This document shows, one piece after another, positions 12,277 to 22,050 of a stretch of DNA of 64,000 bases. The notes under the pieces were generated by a model that was not told the DNA's origin, ran no database searches, and saw nothing but the letters and a program-made list of their open reading frames with translations. The position numbers were made by a program, and so were the translations under genes. The DNA lies in contig JAFEKR010000045.1 of NCBI GenBank assembly GCA_019022495.1, positions 124,001-188,000 on the forward strand, given 5' to 3'. Source of the DNA: Epichloe hybrida (Eukaryota; Ascomycota; Sordariomycetes; Hypocreales; Clavicipitaceae). How positions within the stretch are numbered: the stretch's first letter is position 1; every line of letters starts with the position of its first letter.

Positions 12277-13755
12277 AGAGCCAAGCCTTGGTCACGTCGA
12301 CGAAGCAACTCGTCGTGCTTTTGTTGTGGGCAAGACGCTTCTAGCTCTTGGCGACGCTCTGTCACTCGGATAGCTGCCTCAGTCCGGTCAGGGAGCTGAG
12401 TTCATTCGAGACGCTACCTCATTCCGAACATGTGGTTATCACGGGAGGCAAGTCGTTGGCGAGGCAGTTGATTTGACCCGTGAAACCCAGGGCCGAGACA
12501 GCAGCCAAAGTCAAAGTGCGAAAGTTGAGAAGGCTCCAGCGAAGGTTCTTCGTCAGGTCCGGCCTGGAAGTACGGACGCGCGAAAATTCGATTCGCGACC
12601 GAATTGCTGCAGGGCGAATGGACGGGCGAAGGAGAAACGAGGATGTCGCCGCCCGTTTTTTTCTTCTCTCCAAAGCGTGGTTTCTCTCCAAAGCGTGGAG
12701 GGATACGGAGCAGCAGCGAGCAGCAGCAAGCAGCCAGAAGAGAGCCAGTAATAGATTGAGGTGAATGGGTGGGATTGTACTCGGTAGGATTGTACAGTAG
12801 GATGCACGTTGGGGGGCAGCGGAGCCGGTGGAGCTCTCCGAGTGGTGGTGGGTGGGCGGGTCCCTTTTTCGCGGCACAGATGGGAAGACAAGAGAGAGAG
12901 GGAGACCATCACATCCATTTAGGGACGTGCCGTGCTTCGTCAAGCCAAATTCAAGAGCCCAACTGATTGACGTTCACGGTGTAGTGCTCTCGCGACGACG
13001 GCCAAATGAACATTGTCCAGCCAGGCCAGACGCACTACATATACGGAGTACACAGGGAGTACACACGGATTACACACGGATTACAATCAACCCAGACTGC
13101 AGGTGCAGGGAAGGAGGAAAGGGGGCCCCGCCGCAAGCCGCAGCCGTGAGAACCTGCCCTCCCTTCCCACTGTGGCGTATCAATGCCAGGCGGTGGGAAG
13201 GCTGCGGTACGGGCGGCCGCTAACCGGACCAGAGGCACCCCATTGGGTGCCATGTCATGGGCGGAATTAGCCGGCCAGTTTTTTCTTATGTACTGCCAGC
13301 ATCCAACGGCGACTGCGAACGGTGCGGATTACATACACAAAGTAAAAGAGGCGGGGCGGCCAAGCAATTCGGCAATGCATGAAATCACGAGTAAATTGGT
13401 CAAAATGGCTCGAGGAGTAAATTCACATGTTCGTCACCACTCCTTTATTTGCGGAACAGAAGCAGTTCACGGGTTTGGCCGAGTTCTCCCTCGTTCCGTA
13501 TTGTGCCATGGTTGAAACGGGTGGTAGATTGAATCGACTCATCTCTAGGGTAGCTGCTGGCGGCTCCGACTTGGCGCCGTCCGTCACATGGCAGCCGAGC
13601 TTCGGGCACGACGAATCGCACGAACTACATATGATTCCACCACCACCACCACCACCACCACCACCACCACCAGGCCTTCATACCATTTTTCTTCGGACAG
13701 CAGGACAGGACACAGCGGGAGTAAGTGTCAATACTGCGCATATTATTCGCAAACG
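12277..13755. promoter_or_regulatory. Divergent intergenic region, kinase and peroxin genes
   Basis: This 1.5-kb spacer separates two divergently transcribed genes and should hold both promoters and leaders. I see no coding frame with support. It holds a repeated ACGGATTACA/ACGGAGTACA motif near 13040-13085 and a CCA microsatellite just upstream of the peroxin start. No specific factor site is claimed. Confidence 0.45.
13637..13672. repeat. CCA trinucleotide microsatellite in 5' leader
   Basis: Twelve perfect CCA units end about 84 bp before the peroxin start codon, probably in its 5' untranslated region. Confidence 0.8.
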
Positions 13756-15325
13756 ATGGACGACTTTGCGGCCGACTTGATCGCCTCAGCGGAGGAGGTC
13801 ATCACCAACGAGGGCAGCCCGCGACCGAGGCAGAGCCCCAAGAGCAATGACGAACCAGCGCAGAAGAGAGGGTGGGGAAGACTGTCGGCTTTGCGCGAAA
13901 AGGCGTCGATTCAAGATAGATTAGTAGACAAGTACGGCCCCTTCCCCCTCCCCCCTTTCGCTCGCATCCCGTGATTGAAAACGAAGGACGCGCCGACGGA
14001 TTGACTCGCCACCGAAACTAACTTTGCCTCGCAGGCTTCTCCAAAAAGTCATACCGATCGATGGCGCAGAGCAAGCCGCCAGCGATGACGTGCCGAACCC
14101 ATTCGATCGACCCAACTTCAACCTGGCCATCATGTCGCACAACTTCCGACGGTTCAACTCGCGCATCGGCGTCGTGTTCCGGTTCCAAGACAGGGTCGAG
14201 GCTCTCCTGTCCTGGAAGACCACGTCACACACCGTCTCCTACCTCGCCATCCTGACATTCGTCTGCCTCGACCCATACCTGCTCTCGGCCCTGCCCATCG
14301 CCGTCCTGGCCTTCGGCATCCTCGTCCCCGGATTCGTGGCCCGGCACCCGGCACCCCCCAGGGGCACGTTGTCCAGCGAGCAGAGCATCGGGTGGTATTC
14401 GCCGAGCGGACCGCCGCTCGCCCCTGCCGCGACCCCAAAGCCCGCAAAGGAGCTGAGCATGGACTTTATCCGCAACGCGCGCGACCTGCAGAACCAGATG
14501 GGCGACTTCAGCAACGGCTACGACAGGGTCGTGGAGCTGCTGGTCCCCATCGCCAACTTCAGCGACGAGGCCCTGTCCTCGACCGTCTTCCTGCTCGCCT
14601 TCCTGGGCGGCATCGTCATGATGCTCGCCGCGCACATGCTCCCCTGGCGCATCATCTTCCTGCTCGCGACCTGGGCGCCCGTCGTGCTCTGCCACCCCGC
14701 CGTCAACAGGATCCTGCACGAAGCGCGCGCGAAGCAGCAGCAGCAGCAGCAGGGCGGCAGCGGCAGCGGCAGCGGCAGCGCGCAAGAATCCACGGCGAAA
14801 GCCTGGCTCGACAGGTGGATCGCCGAGGACGTCATCCTCGATTCCGCCCCCGAAACGAGGGAGGTGGAGATTTTCGAGCTCCAGCGCAAAACGCCCGCCG
14901 GGGAGTGGGAGCCCTGGGTCTTCTCCCCGAACCCCTACGACCCCCTGTCCCAGGCGCGCATCACGGGGGAGCGGCCCAAGGGGACGCGCTTCTTCGAGGA
15001 CGTCCTGCCGCCCGCCGCCTGGGAATGGAGCGAGAAGAAATGGGCTCTCGACCTCTGGAGCCGCGAGTGGGTCGAGGAGCGCATCATCACGGGCGTCGAG
15101 GTGGAGACGGAGGGCGAGCGGTGGGTGTACGACATCTGGAGCGACAAGGAGGACAGGACGGGCGTCATTGACACCCCCGAGCCCGTCAAGGAAAAGGACC
15201 TGCTCCGGAGGCTCACGAGCTGGGAGGAAGGGGAAGACGGGACGGGCAGGAGGGGTGACTGGAGGAGGAGGAGATGGGTGCGGCTGGTCAAGAGAAGGGC
15301 TGCTCCGGCGGCGGCATCCGAGTAG
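13756..15325 (+). CDS. Pex23/Pex24-family (dysferlin-domain) peroxisomal membrane protein, 488 aa
   Basis: Member of the Pex23/24/28/29 peroxin family, ER and peroxisome membrane proteins that control peroxisome number and size. Exons are 13756-13931 and 14035-15325; the intron (GTACGG...GCAG) rejoins the frame as VDK-LLQKV. An N-terminal soluble part is followed by a hydrophobic hairpin (YLAILTFVCLDPYLLSALPI and on), a loop, and a second hydrophobic pair (VFLLAFLGGIVMMLAAHMLP, IIFLLATWAPVVL). A Gln run and Gly-Ser repeat link to a C-terminal dysferlin domain with the usual Trp-rich pattern (WEPWVFSPNPYDP, WEWSEKKWALDLWSREWV, ERWVYDIW). The C-terminus is Arg-rich. Which of Pex24, Pex28 or Pex29 it corresponds to is not decided here. 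It is divergent from the kinase gene and convergent with GGPP synthase. Confidence 0.85.
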
Positions 15326-15532
15326 TGATATGTTGTTGTTTGATTTCTACCATTGCAAGCTTACTTGTTATTGAAGTTGACACTTGTTTGTTTCCGGGTG
15401 GCTAAGAGCAGCAAGCAATTCAAGCACACGTGGTATCATATTGTCGCTGGGCCTGAAAAGATTCCTCGTAACATGAGGGGGGGCAAAAAAAAGGGGGGGG
15501 GGAAACAGAAGAAAGAGAAAAAAACATGCTCA

Positions 15533-16951
15533 TTATTTTGAAACAACCATTCTGTCCAAAATCTTCTGTATGCCATCTGCTTTCCCAGTGGCCCCGTCCA
15601 TCTCGTGCGCCATCTTCCTCGCCCTCGCTATCAGGATCGAGATGACGGACCTTGTGTATTCGAAGCTGCCCATGCTCTCCATGTACGCCACGGCGTAGCG
15701 CTTCACCTGGACGTCCGACGTCTTCTGCTTGAGGATGTTGATGAGCTGCATGTTGCCCGGGTTGGCGCGGATGCTGTGGATGATGGGGAAGGAGAATTTT
15801 CCCTCCGTCAGGTCCTCGCAGAGGCCCTTGTTGTCGCTGTACTCCCGGGACGACAGGTTCATGTAGTCGTCGCGTATCTGGAAGATGAGGCCGATGAGGT
15901 TGACGAGGGGCACGCAGTCGACGGCGGCCGCGGACTCAGCCTGCATGAGCTTGATGCCGAGGCGGAAGAGGCCGCCCGTCTTGTTGCCCACCATTTCGAG
16001 GTAGTCGTCCTCGGTGGGACAGGTGAGCGTGTCGCGCCAGAAGAGGTCCATGCCCTGGCCGCGGTGGAGGTTGACGAGCTCGTCGGCGAAGATGGCGATG
16101 ATGGGGGGGTTGCCGAGTTTCTGAAGCTCTTGCAGGGCGACAAAGTAGATGTAGTTGGCCGAGTTGATGGTCTGCGGCACGCCAAAGATGTTGTGGGCGA
16201 CGGGGAAGCCTCGCCGCAGCTCGGACGAGTCTTGGACATCGTCGACCAGCAGCGACGACTCGTGAAGCATGCCCACGGCTCGGGTGATGATTTCCAAACG
16301 GTCGGGGGGGACCTGGAGGAACGCGTTGAAGGAGGAGATGAGCTGGGAGCGAAAGTCCTTGCCCGGATGGCCGGCCACGTAGTCAAAGGGTGCGCGGACG
16401 ACCTTTTCCTTGTCGTCGGTCCATGAGCGCTGAGGGGTGTAATTCAGATCGTCGTGTTCATATCTCCTGGGGTCGGGGAGCGGCGGCGGCGGCGGGCGTT
16501 GCTGGTGCTGGTGCTGGTGCTGATGATGATGCATGATTGCACTGGCGATGGGAGTCGTGGGATTCCTCATGGACGTGCGCATGGTCTGTTCTTGGAAGCT
16601 GGCGGTTGGTGACGCCGCGCCAAAGGGGCAGCTGCCTTCTTGGACGGGGCTGAGAATATTCGGGAGCGGGGCCGGCTGCGTGAAGCTTTGGTAGCCTTGG
16701 TAGCTTTGGCAGCCTTGATAGCTTTGATAGCTTTGACAGCCCTGGCTCTGGCTCTGGCTCTGGTAGTTGTTGTTGGGATTTGATGCGCCAACGCCGGCGC
16801 CAGCACTGTTTCTGCGCGGACCCGTGCTGGATCGTCGAGGAGGAATGGGCCTGGGAGATGCGAAGGGGGGGCTGGAGATAATATTTGTAGACAGCGACGA
16901 CGACGCCATCTTGTGAGACGTCAGCGCCGGGAACTGTTCCGAGGACGGCAT
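15533..16951 (-). CDS. Geranylgeranyl diphosphate synthase, 472 aa
   Basis: Trans-prenyltransferase condensing farnesyl and isopentenyl diphosphates to the C20 precursor of carotenoids, diterpenes and prenyl groups for Rab/Rho proteins; homologous to Neurospora al-3. The first Asp-rich motif DDVQD lies at residues 237-241 and the second, DDYMN, at 361-365, preceded by IFQIR, as usual for the fungal type III enzymes. Other family marks are [18 protein letters not shown] and [11 protein letters not shown]. The start MPSSEQF was chosen because the open frame upstream translates only a CTTT/poly-T leader and restriction-like low-complexity sequence. The first 180 residues are low-complexity, with repeated [12 protein letters not shown] units and a His-Gln run. 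No intron is needed. Nothing nearby suggests a terpene cluster, so a housekeeping role is likely. Confidence 0.92.
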   Translation of the reverse strand: MPSSEQFPALTSHKMASSSLSTNIISSPPFASPRPIPPRRSSTGPRRNSAGAGVGASNPNNNYQSQSQSQGCQSYQSYQGCQSYQGYQSFTQPAPLPNILSPVQEGSCPFGAASPTASFQEQTMRTSMRNPTTPIASAIMHHHQHQHQHQQRPPPPPLPDPRRYEHDDLNYTPQRSWTDDKEKVVRAPFDYVAGHPGKDFRSQLISSFNAFLQVPPDRLEIITRAVGMLHESSLLVDDVQDSSELRRGFPVAHNIFGVPQTINSANYIYFVALQELQKLGNPPIIAIFADELVNLHRGQGMDLFWRDTLTCPTEDDYLEMVGNKTGGLFRLGIKLMQAESAAAVDCVPLVNLIGLIFQIRDDYMNLSSREYSDNKGLCEDLTEGKFSFPIIHSIRANPGNMQLINILKQKTSDVQVKRYAVAYMESMGSFEYTRSVISILIARARKMAHEMDGATGKADGIQKILDRMVVSK

Positions 16952-18275
16952 CTTTGTGGTGGGCTGGATTTTTTCTTTCTTTCTTTCTTTCTTTTTTTTT
17001 TTTTTTCCATCCCGTGGGGCGAGTGGATGATGTGTGGCGGGCGCGGGGAGGAGCAGAGTCTGTGTCTCCTGGAGCTCGAGATGTGTGTTTCGGAAGGGCC
17101 AAGACGGTGCCCGGAGCTGCAGATACGCATATTGACATGTCAATATTCATCTGGGCCAATCAATCAATCAATCAATCAATCAATGTCATGACGACCCTCT
17201 TCATCCGGCCTGGCTCTGTGCAACTCGGCAGCATGACCAGGGCCCGCAACTTGTTGTGTGACAAATTACGAAGTAGAAGGCAGGCGACGTACATACCAAG
17301 CAAGGACTCACCAGCCCGGCTCGAGGCTCAGTGCACAGGTGTCGTCGGCATCAATTGAAGAGCCGCATGAAGCCGCATGAGCATGAAGCCGCATGAAGCT
17401 GGGAGATGAAGCAGAGAGGATGAAGCCGCAAGCTGAAGACGCAAGCTGAAGACGCAAGCCGAACACGCCCACGCGTGCGTGATGCGTGCGCATATAGGTT
17501 GGGGAGAGCGGAGAGCGGAGGAAACAGGAAAACCCGGAAGTTCGGGAATAACTCTGGGCTAGATTGCCGAGGAGCCCGCTTCGGCTGCTGGTTGCTCAGT
17601 TACATGAGAAGCCTGCTGCTGCTGCTGCACACTCCATCCGGACCCCATCGGCTGCTTCTCGAGCTCATCTTTGCGCCAAAGGGATGCCTTGCAAAGGACT
17701 CGCGGAGGGCTCGCGGAGGGCTCGCGGAGGGCTCGCGGAGGACAGACACGAGCTTTCCTCGAGTCTGCAGAATGCCGTCGTCAATGCAGCAGTGACATGC
17801 ATTTGCTGCTTTTAATTGCTTTTAATTGCCCCGTCTTGGCCGCAAAGACCCCATCGTGGTTGGACATGGTTGGACGTGGTTGGACGTGGTTGGGCTGCAC
17901 TGCGTTGCCGTGGAAACAAACACCACCATGCATGAAGCGAGTCCACACCAAACCCACCAAATCCACCACAATCCACCACAATCCACCACAACCCCGAAAC
18001 CGTGTTTGCGACGAGGCACCTTCTCCACAATCATTTTTCTTCATCTAGATGGCACATCTTCAGCCTGCCTCCCAGATGCATTTTCATTTTGATCCTCTCT
18101 ATTGACGTCTGGCGCCTTGCGCTCCCACCTTTGCGGGCTCAGTCCGCGACTCCGCATTGTCCTCCTTCTCGAAACCCCCCCCCCCCCCGGTCCGTCTTGA
18201 CCAAACTCTTCACCCTCCGTTCCGCCCGTCGTCGATACTCCTCCCCAGAAAATCATACCTTATATTCGAAACATC
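16952..18275. promoter_or_regulatory. Divergent intergenic region, GGPP synthase and Cdc14-like genes
   Basis: No gene seen. The 1.3-kb spacer holds CTTT repeats and a T run right upstream of the GGPP synthase start, an AATC microsatellite at about 17158-17184, imperfect GCATGAAGCC and GACGCAAGCTGAA repeats at 17360-17460, an 11-bp tandem repeat, TGGTTGGACG repeats near 17856-17893 and a C11 run near 18180. Confidence 0.5.
17697..17741. repeat. 11-bp tandem repeat GGCTCGCGGAG
   Basis: About four direct copies of an 11-bp unit (GGCTCGCGGAG) in the spacer between the divergent GGPP synthase and Cdc14-like genes. Confidence 0.8.
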
Positions 18276-19224
18276 ATGGAAGCTCTTTTGTCCCTCGCGT
18301 TCGACAATCTCTCTTCCTACGATGGACCCAAAGTTCGCAAGGGTTTACGGCAGGTAGAGGGGCTGCTCGCTCAGATCTGCCTGTCAGATGGTAGGCCAGC
18401 TCAACGCCAGGGCAAACCCGTCGTCGATGGTCATGGAGATACTTCGATGAGCCCGCCAAGGAAGGGTCTTGGCGAGCTTTCACAGGACCCAGCGTTTAGG
18501 GAGTTCTTCAAATTGCAGGAGGGATTCGAATGGAACGTTGCGATGCGTCTTATCGCCACGCTCGACCGACTCATGGCAAAAGGCAATGACGGTCAGAACG
18601 ATCTAGTGATATTGAGTGCCCTGGACTTGATTCAGGGTGTTTTCCTATTGCATCCGCCAAGCAAGACGTTGTTCTCTAGGGAGCAGAACATGAATGTAAG
18701 GGCACTAAAGTGTGACGCATCAAAGTCAGCACATGAAGCTTGGATATCTGACTAGTACATGGCAGCTTCTTCTAGATTTACTCGAGCCCTTCAACTGCCC
18801 GGCCATCCAGTCGGCCACCCTCTTGACTCTTGTCGTTGCTCTCATCGATACACCAAGCAACACTCGTACGTTCGAAAGTCTGGATGGCCTTCTCACCGTG
18901 ACTTCTCTGTTCAAGTCACGAAGCACGTCACGCGAGGTTAAGCTGAAGCTGATCGAGTTTCTTTACTGCTATTTGATGCCGGAAACTCCGTCGATACCAC
19001 GAGCTGATCTACGAGACTCTGTGCCCGCAATGTTGCAGCGGAGTCCTAGTAAACTTGCTGGAGCCTTCGCAGCCGAGGGTCATCGCAAGCGTACAAACAG
19101 CTCTGGTGTGCCGACACTGACAACCCAGGAGAAGCAGGAACTTCTCAGTCGTCACTTGAGCAACGTTGAGGACCTTGTCAAGGACCTCAAGAACTGCGCC
19201 CCATTTGGCGGCGTCTTGTGCTGA
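18276..19224 (+). CDS. cdc14: Cdc14-family septation initiation network protein, 292 aa
   Basis: Homologue of fission yeast Cdc14 (the SIN protein that partners the Sid1 kinase, not the Cdc14 phosphatase), needed to trigger septum formation. Exon 1 is 18276-18695 and exon 2 18766-19224. The 70-nt intron starts GTAAGG, has a CTGAC branch-like site and ends at CAG, joining NMN to LLLDLLEP in frame. An alternative acceptor 36 nt upstream also keeps frame. Family marks are MEALLSLAFDNLSSYDGPK at the start, then SALDLIQGVFLLHPPSK, CPAIQSATLLTLVVALIDTP and LKLIEFLYCYLMPET. The C-terminus carries KQELLSRHLSNVEDLV. The predicted protein is somewhat longer than the yeast protein. No signal peptide or membrane span is seen. 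Confidence 0.88.
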
Positions 19225-19645
19225 CGTCGAGATGAACTTCTCTCTACCACGGGGAACTCTGCGAGGCAGCCTTCAAAGGCGTACTGGTACCTTTGACCAC
19301 CCCGCCCACATTCAGTTTTTTTCTTTCAACTTCTTTGCCATCTTCATTTTGTATCTCCTTTGTTTTCTCTCGACGTTATCAGATTGGACTGAAATTTTTT
19401 CTTTCTCTCCCCGGCGTTGGATGGAGTATGCGAGGAGTTGAAAACTGCGAAAAAAGCACTCAATACGGATACACGGCAAGCAAGATGTACACTCTTTACG
19501 GTTAACATGAAGATTTGAGGATATTGTGTACGACTAGGTCAGGCGTTCCATGCACTATATGACATGGATAGTCGTGTTATATAATAATGATGTATTTCTT
19601 CGGACAAGTTTTGCATCCGCCCCCCCCCCCCCCTCCCCTCCGTCT
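19225..19645. other. Convergent 3' flanks
   Basis: About 420 bp between the ends of the Cdc14-like and the Cys-rich surface protein genes. T-rich stretches and a C13 run near 19621 are present; no gene is seen. Confidence 0.6.
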
Positions 19646-20806
19646 CTAGAACTTTTCTTTGTGGCCATTTAAAAAGTCATTCGAGGTTGCAGGAAAAGGA
19701 GGAGGTGCAGCAGGGGGAGTCGGAGGTGATGGCAGTTGCTCTGCTGGAAGGATGTCGTAACCCGCGAGCTCGCAGACGCCATCGGGAGATGGCGGACATT
19801 CCGGCGGCATGGACACAAATGGCGGATACTTCCTCCCCCGCAGCACTACCGGGGGCGTTGCTTGCACAGACACGGAAACAGAGGCCATTTCCACCGGAAC
19901 GGCGATATGATGCCGCGGGCTCTGGGGCATTCCGTGATCGGCCTCGGCGGCGAGCATCGGCTTGTTCTGAGGTCTCGCCGGCACAGCCGACCCCATCAAC
20001 TCGACTCGGCCGCGAATGTCGCATTTTCTGTCGCCGCGTTGCCGACGCCGCCTCTGCAGATGGAACCACAGCGCGCCCAGTATCAGCGACAGGGCGACGG
20101 CGGCGGCGACTCCGATACCGGCCTTTGCGCCGCCGGACAGCTTCTCGGATTCGGAATAATGCCCACCTCCTCGTCCTCGTCCTCCTCGTCCCTCGGTCCC
20201 CGCGCAAGACTCCGACTCGGCGCCTGGAGCGGAGCACGTCGATGTCGCCGGCCCGGATGATGTGCTCGCGGCTGTCTTGGTCTCGGCCCCGGTCTCGGTC
20301 TCGGCCTCCTTGATCTGGAGACAGTGGCCGCCGGCTTGGCACCGGGACCCGAACGGGCAGCACTTGCCTCCCAGGTCTGGCGGACACAGGAAGTGGCTCG
20401 TCTGGGGACACTTTCTGCCGCAGCAGCCCTGCTGCGTGACCGTGGCCGTGGCCGTGGCCGCGGCGGTGGCGGTGGCCCCGGGTGGCAGGGAGGTGGCGAG
20501 GGTGACGGTGACGGCGCAGTAGTATGCTCTGCTGCTGCAGGGGGAGTCGGCGACGCAGTTGGAGCCGATGGGGCAGCAGCGTGCCTCGCCGCGGCCGTTG
20601 ATGTAGCAGTAGCTTTGGTTGTCGCAGCATGAGTCGGGGCGTAGGACGTCGAGACCTGCGAGCGAGCGAGTGAGTTGTTGCGTCAGAGGAGGAAAGAGGA
20701 TGGATGAATGATGGAGGGGGCGCTACGTACAGTTGTGGTGGGCTTCGCCGCAGTCATATCCTAGATATCCTGTTGTTGGTCGCGGTGCTGCGGCGGTGCG
20801 CGACAT
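19646..20806 (-). CDS. Cys-rich single-span membrane protein, 361 aa (start uncertain)
   Basis: Predicted surface protein. Exon 2 (20655-19646) follows a 75-nt intron (GTACGT...GCAG) and exon 1 is 20806-20731; phases fit. The ectodomain begins GYLGYDCGEAHHNCLDVLRP and has two related Cys modules: a CC...C...RCCPIGSNC block and a later GCCGRKC...GKCCPFGSRC block. These are separated and followed by Thr/Ala/Glu-rich, probably glycosylated stalks. A Gly-rich segment leads to one membrane span (IGVAAAVALSLILGALWFHL), a basic stop-transfer stretch (QRRRRQRGDRK) and a Pro-rich cytosolic tail of about 120 residues. The architecture suggests a wall sensor or adhesin; that is inference. No signal peptide is found with this start, so a further 5' exon is likely. 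Confidence 0.7.
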
Positions 20807-21165
20807 GGTGAGGCACGGCCGCGTGGATGAAGAGAGGGATTGGAATTGAAGAATTGAAGCAGGAGAAGGTCATCATGTTCCGAGTTGCTATATTTGTTGT
20901 GCGAGTTGCTGTTGCTGTTGTTGTTGTTGTTGTTGCTGTCGTCTGTGCGTTGGGATTGCTATTGGCTGCGATGGGCCCGGGCTGGCCTGGCCTGGGCTGG
21001 GTGTTGGTTGGTTTGGTTTTTTTCGTAGATGACGCATGGACAAAGTTCATGACTGGGTGAAATTGACAAGTATGCGCGTGAAGATAACAAAAAAGACGGG
21101 TATAGAAAGAATTACGCCAAAAGTTACACACAAGAGTTGGAAAAACCAAGACCTTCCCCGGAAAA
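20807..21165. other. Short intergenic spacer
   Basis: Holds TTG/GTT trinucleotide repeats near 20910-20935. It may contain an unrecognised first exon with the signal peptide of the Cys-rich protein, since the frame just upstream of the chosen start gives none. No other gene is seen. Confidence 0.4.
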
Positions 21166-22050
21166 TCATTTTCCGCCCGTCTTATTACCGCGCCCGTCCA
21201 ACCAGACGAGATGCCACATCCAGTCCAACAGTCCCCGGTGCGTCTTTGTCCTGCCGTCCCACCTGTCCAGGGCGAGCGCCACGAACCTCAGGTGCGATCT
21301 CACGTCGGTGAAGGCGCGCGGGCCACAGGCACGCGGGTGCGCGGCGGGCACCGAGGCGATGCCCACGACGGTGTCGTTCCACAGGACGGGGCCGCCCGTG
21401 TCGCCGGCAAAGGACGAGCCGAGCCTGTCGCGGGGGCACCCCCGCGCGCAGAACTTGTCGCTCCGGACGGCGAACTTCTCCCGGCGGCAGGTCCTGTGGC
21501 GCATGACGGGGAGGTTGAGTTGGCGGAGGAGGAGCGGCAGGGGCAGGGCCGGGGGCGGGACCGGGGCCGTCTCGCCGTCGCCCATCTCGCGGAACGGGTC
21601 GGCGGCGGCGAGGCCCACCATGGTGACGTTGTCGCCGACCTGGACGCTGATGGTCGAGAGCTTGGCGAAGCGGGTGACGTTGTGGGCGCCGTGGAAGGTG
21701 ACGACGGCGATGTTGTGCTCGTGCGTTTTGCGGCCGTAGATGCTGGGGTACGAGGCGTTGGCCCAGGGGAAGAAGGACCGGCCGACGGCCACGCGGCCCC
21801 CGTCCCCGCCCCCGACCGTGCCGATCGGGTGCACGCAGCTGGCGGCCGTGAGGACCACGTCCTTGCGGATGAGGACACCCGTGCATGCTGGCCGCGCGGC
21901 GTCGCCGTCGCCGTCGTTGTAGAGGCCGACGACGTAGCCGTACTTGCTGGACGATGCGGGCTCGCCGCCCATGATGGCCGCGGCGCGTGGCGGTGGCGTG
22001 GTTGCCAGGAGGGCCAGGAGGGCCAGCAGGAGGGATTTACCCGTCATCAT
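21166..22050 (-). CDS. Secreted trypsin-fold pseudoprotease (S1 homologue), 294 aa
   Basis: A chymotrypsin-family (S1) fold with all three catalytic residues changed. A signal peptide (MMTGKSLLLALLALL) is followed by IMGGEPAS at residue 26, matching the mature N-terminus IVGG of active proteases. The His57 motif TAAHC reads TAASC (Ser71). The Asp102 motif NDIAL reads HNIAV (Asn113). The Ser195 motif GDSGGP reads GDTGGP (Thr218). The oxyanion-hole glycine and Asp194 equivalent (Asp217) remain, as do the C42-C58 and C168-C182 cysteines; C191 is Phe and the S1-pocket position 189 is Ser. A proteolytically inactive secreted binding or decoy protein is the natural inference; weak Thr-based activity cannot be excluded. 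It is a single exon and GC-rich like its neighbours, so it does not look degenerate. It lies upstream of the Cys-rich protein on the same strand. Confidence 0.85.
   Translation of the reverse strand: MMTGKSLLLALLALLATTPPPRAAAIMGGEPASSSKYGYVVGLYNDGDGDAARPACTGVLIRKDVVLTAASCVHPIGTVGGGDGGRVAVGRSFFPWANASYPSIYGRKTHEHNIAVVTFHGAHNVTRFAKLSTISVQVGDNVTMVGLAAADPFREMGDGETAPVPPPALPLPLLLRQLNLPVMRHRTCRREKFAVRSDKFCARGCPRDRLGSSFAGDTGGPVLWNDTVVGIASVPAAHPRACGPRAFTDVRSHLRFVALALDRWDGRTKTHRGLLDWMWHLVWLDGRGNKTGGK

Noticed and set aside
14392..15171. 259-codon open frame overlapping the peroxin gene in another frame
   Set aside because: Arg/Ala/Gly-rich translation typical of a shadow frame in GC-rich coding DNA; the overlapping frame has the dysferlin domain and splice sites.
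15605..16426. 273-codon plus-strand frame antisense to GGPP synthase
   Set aside because: Composition (Val/Glu/Asp/Leu-rich) is the mirror of the real gene; no independent motif.
19677..20630. 317-codon minus-strand frame, Arg-rich
   Set aside because: It is the neighbouring frame of the Cys-rich membrane protein; only the other frame gives ordered cysteines, a membrane span and a matching intron phase.
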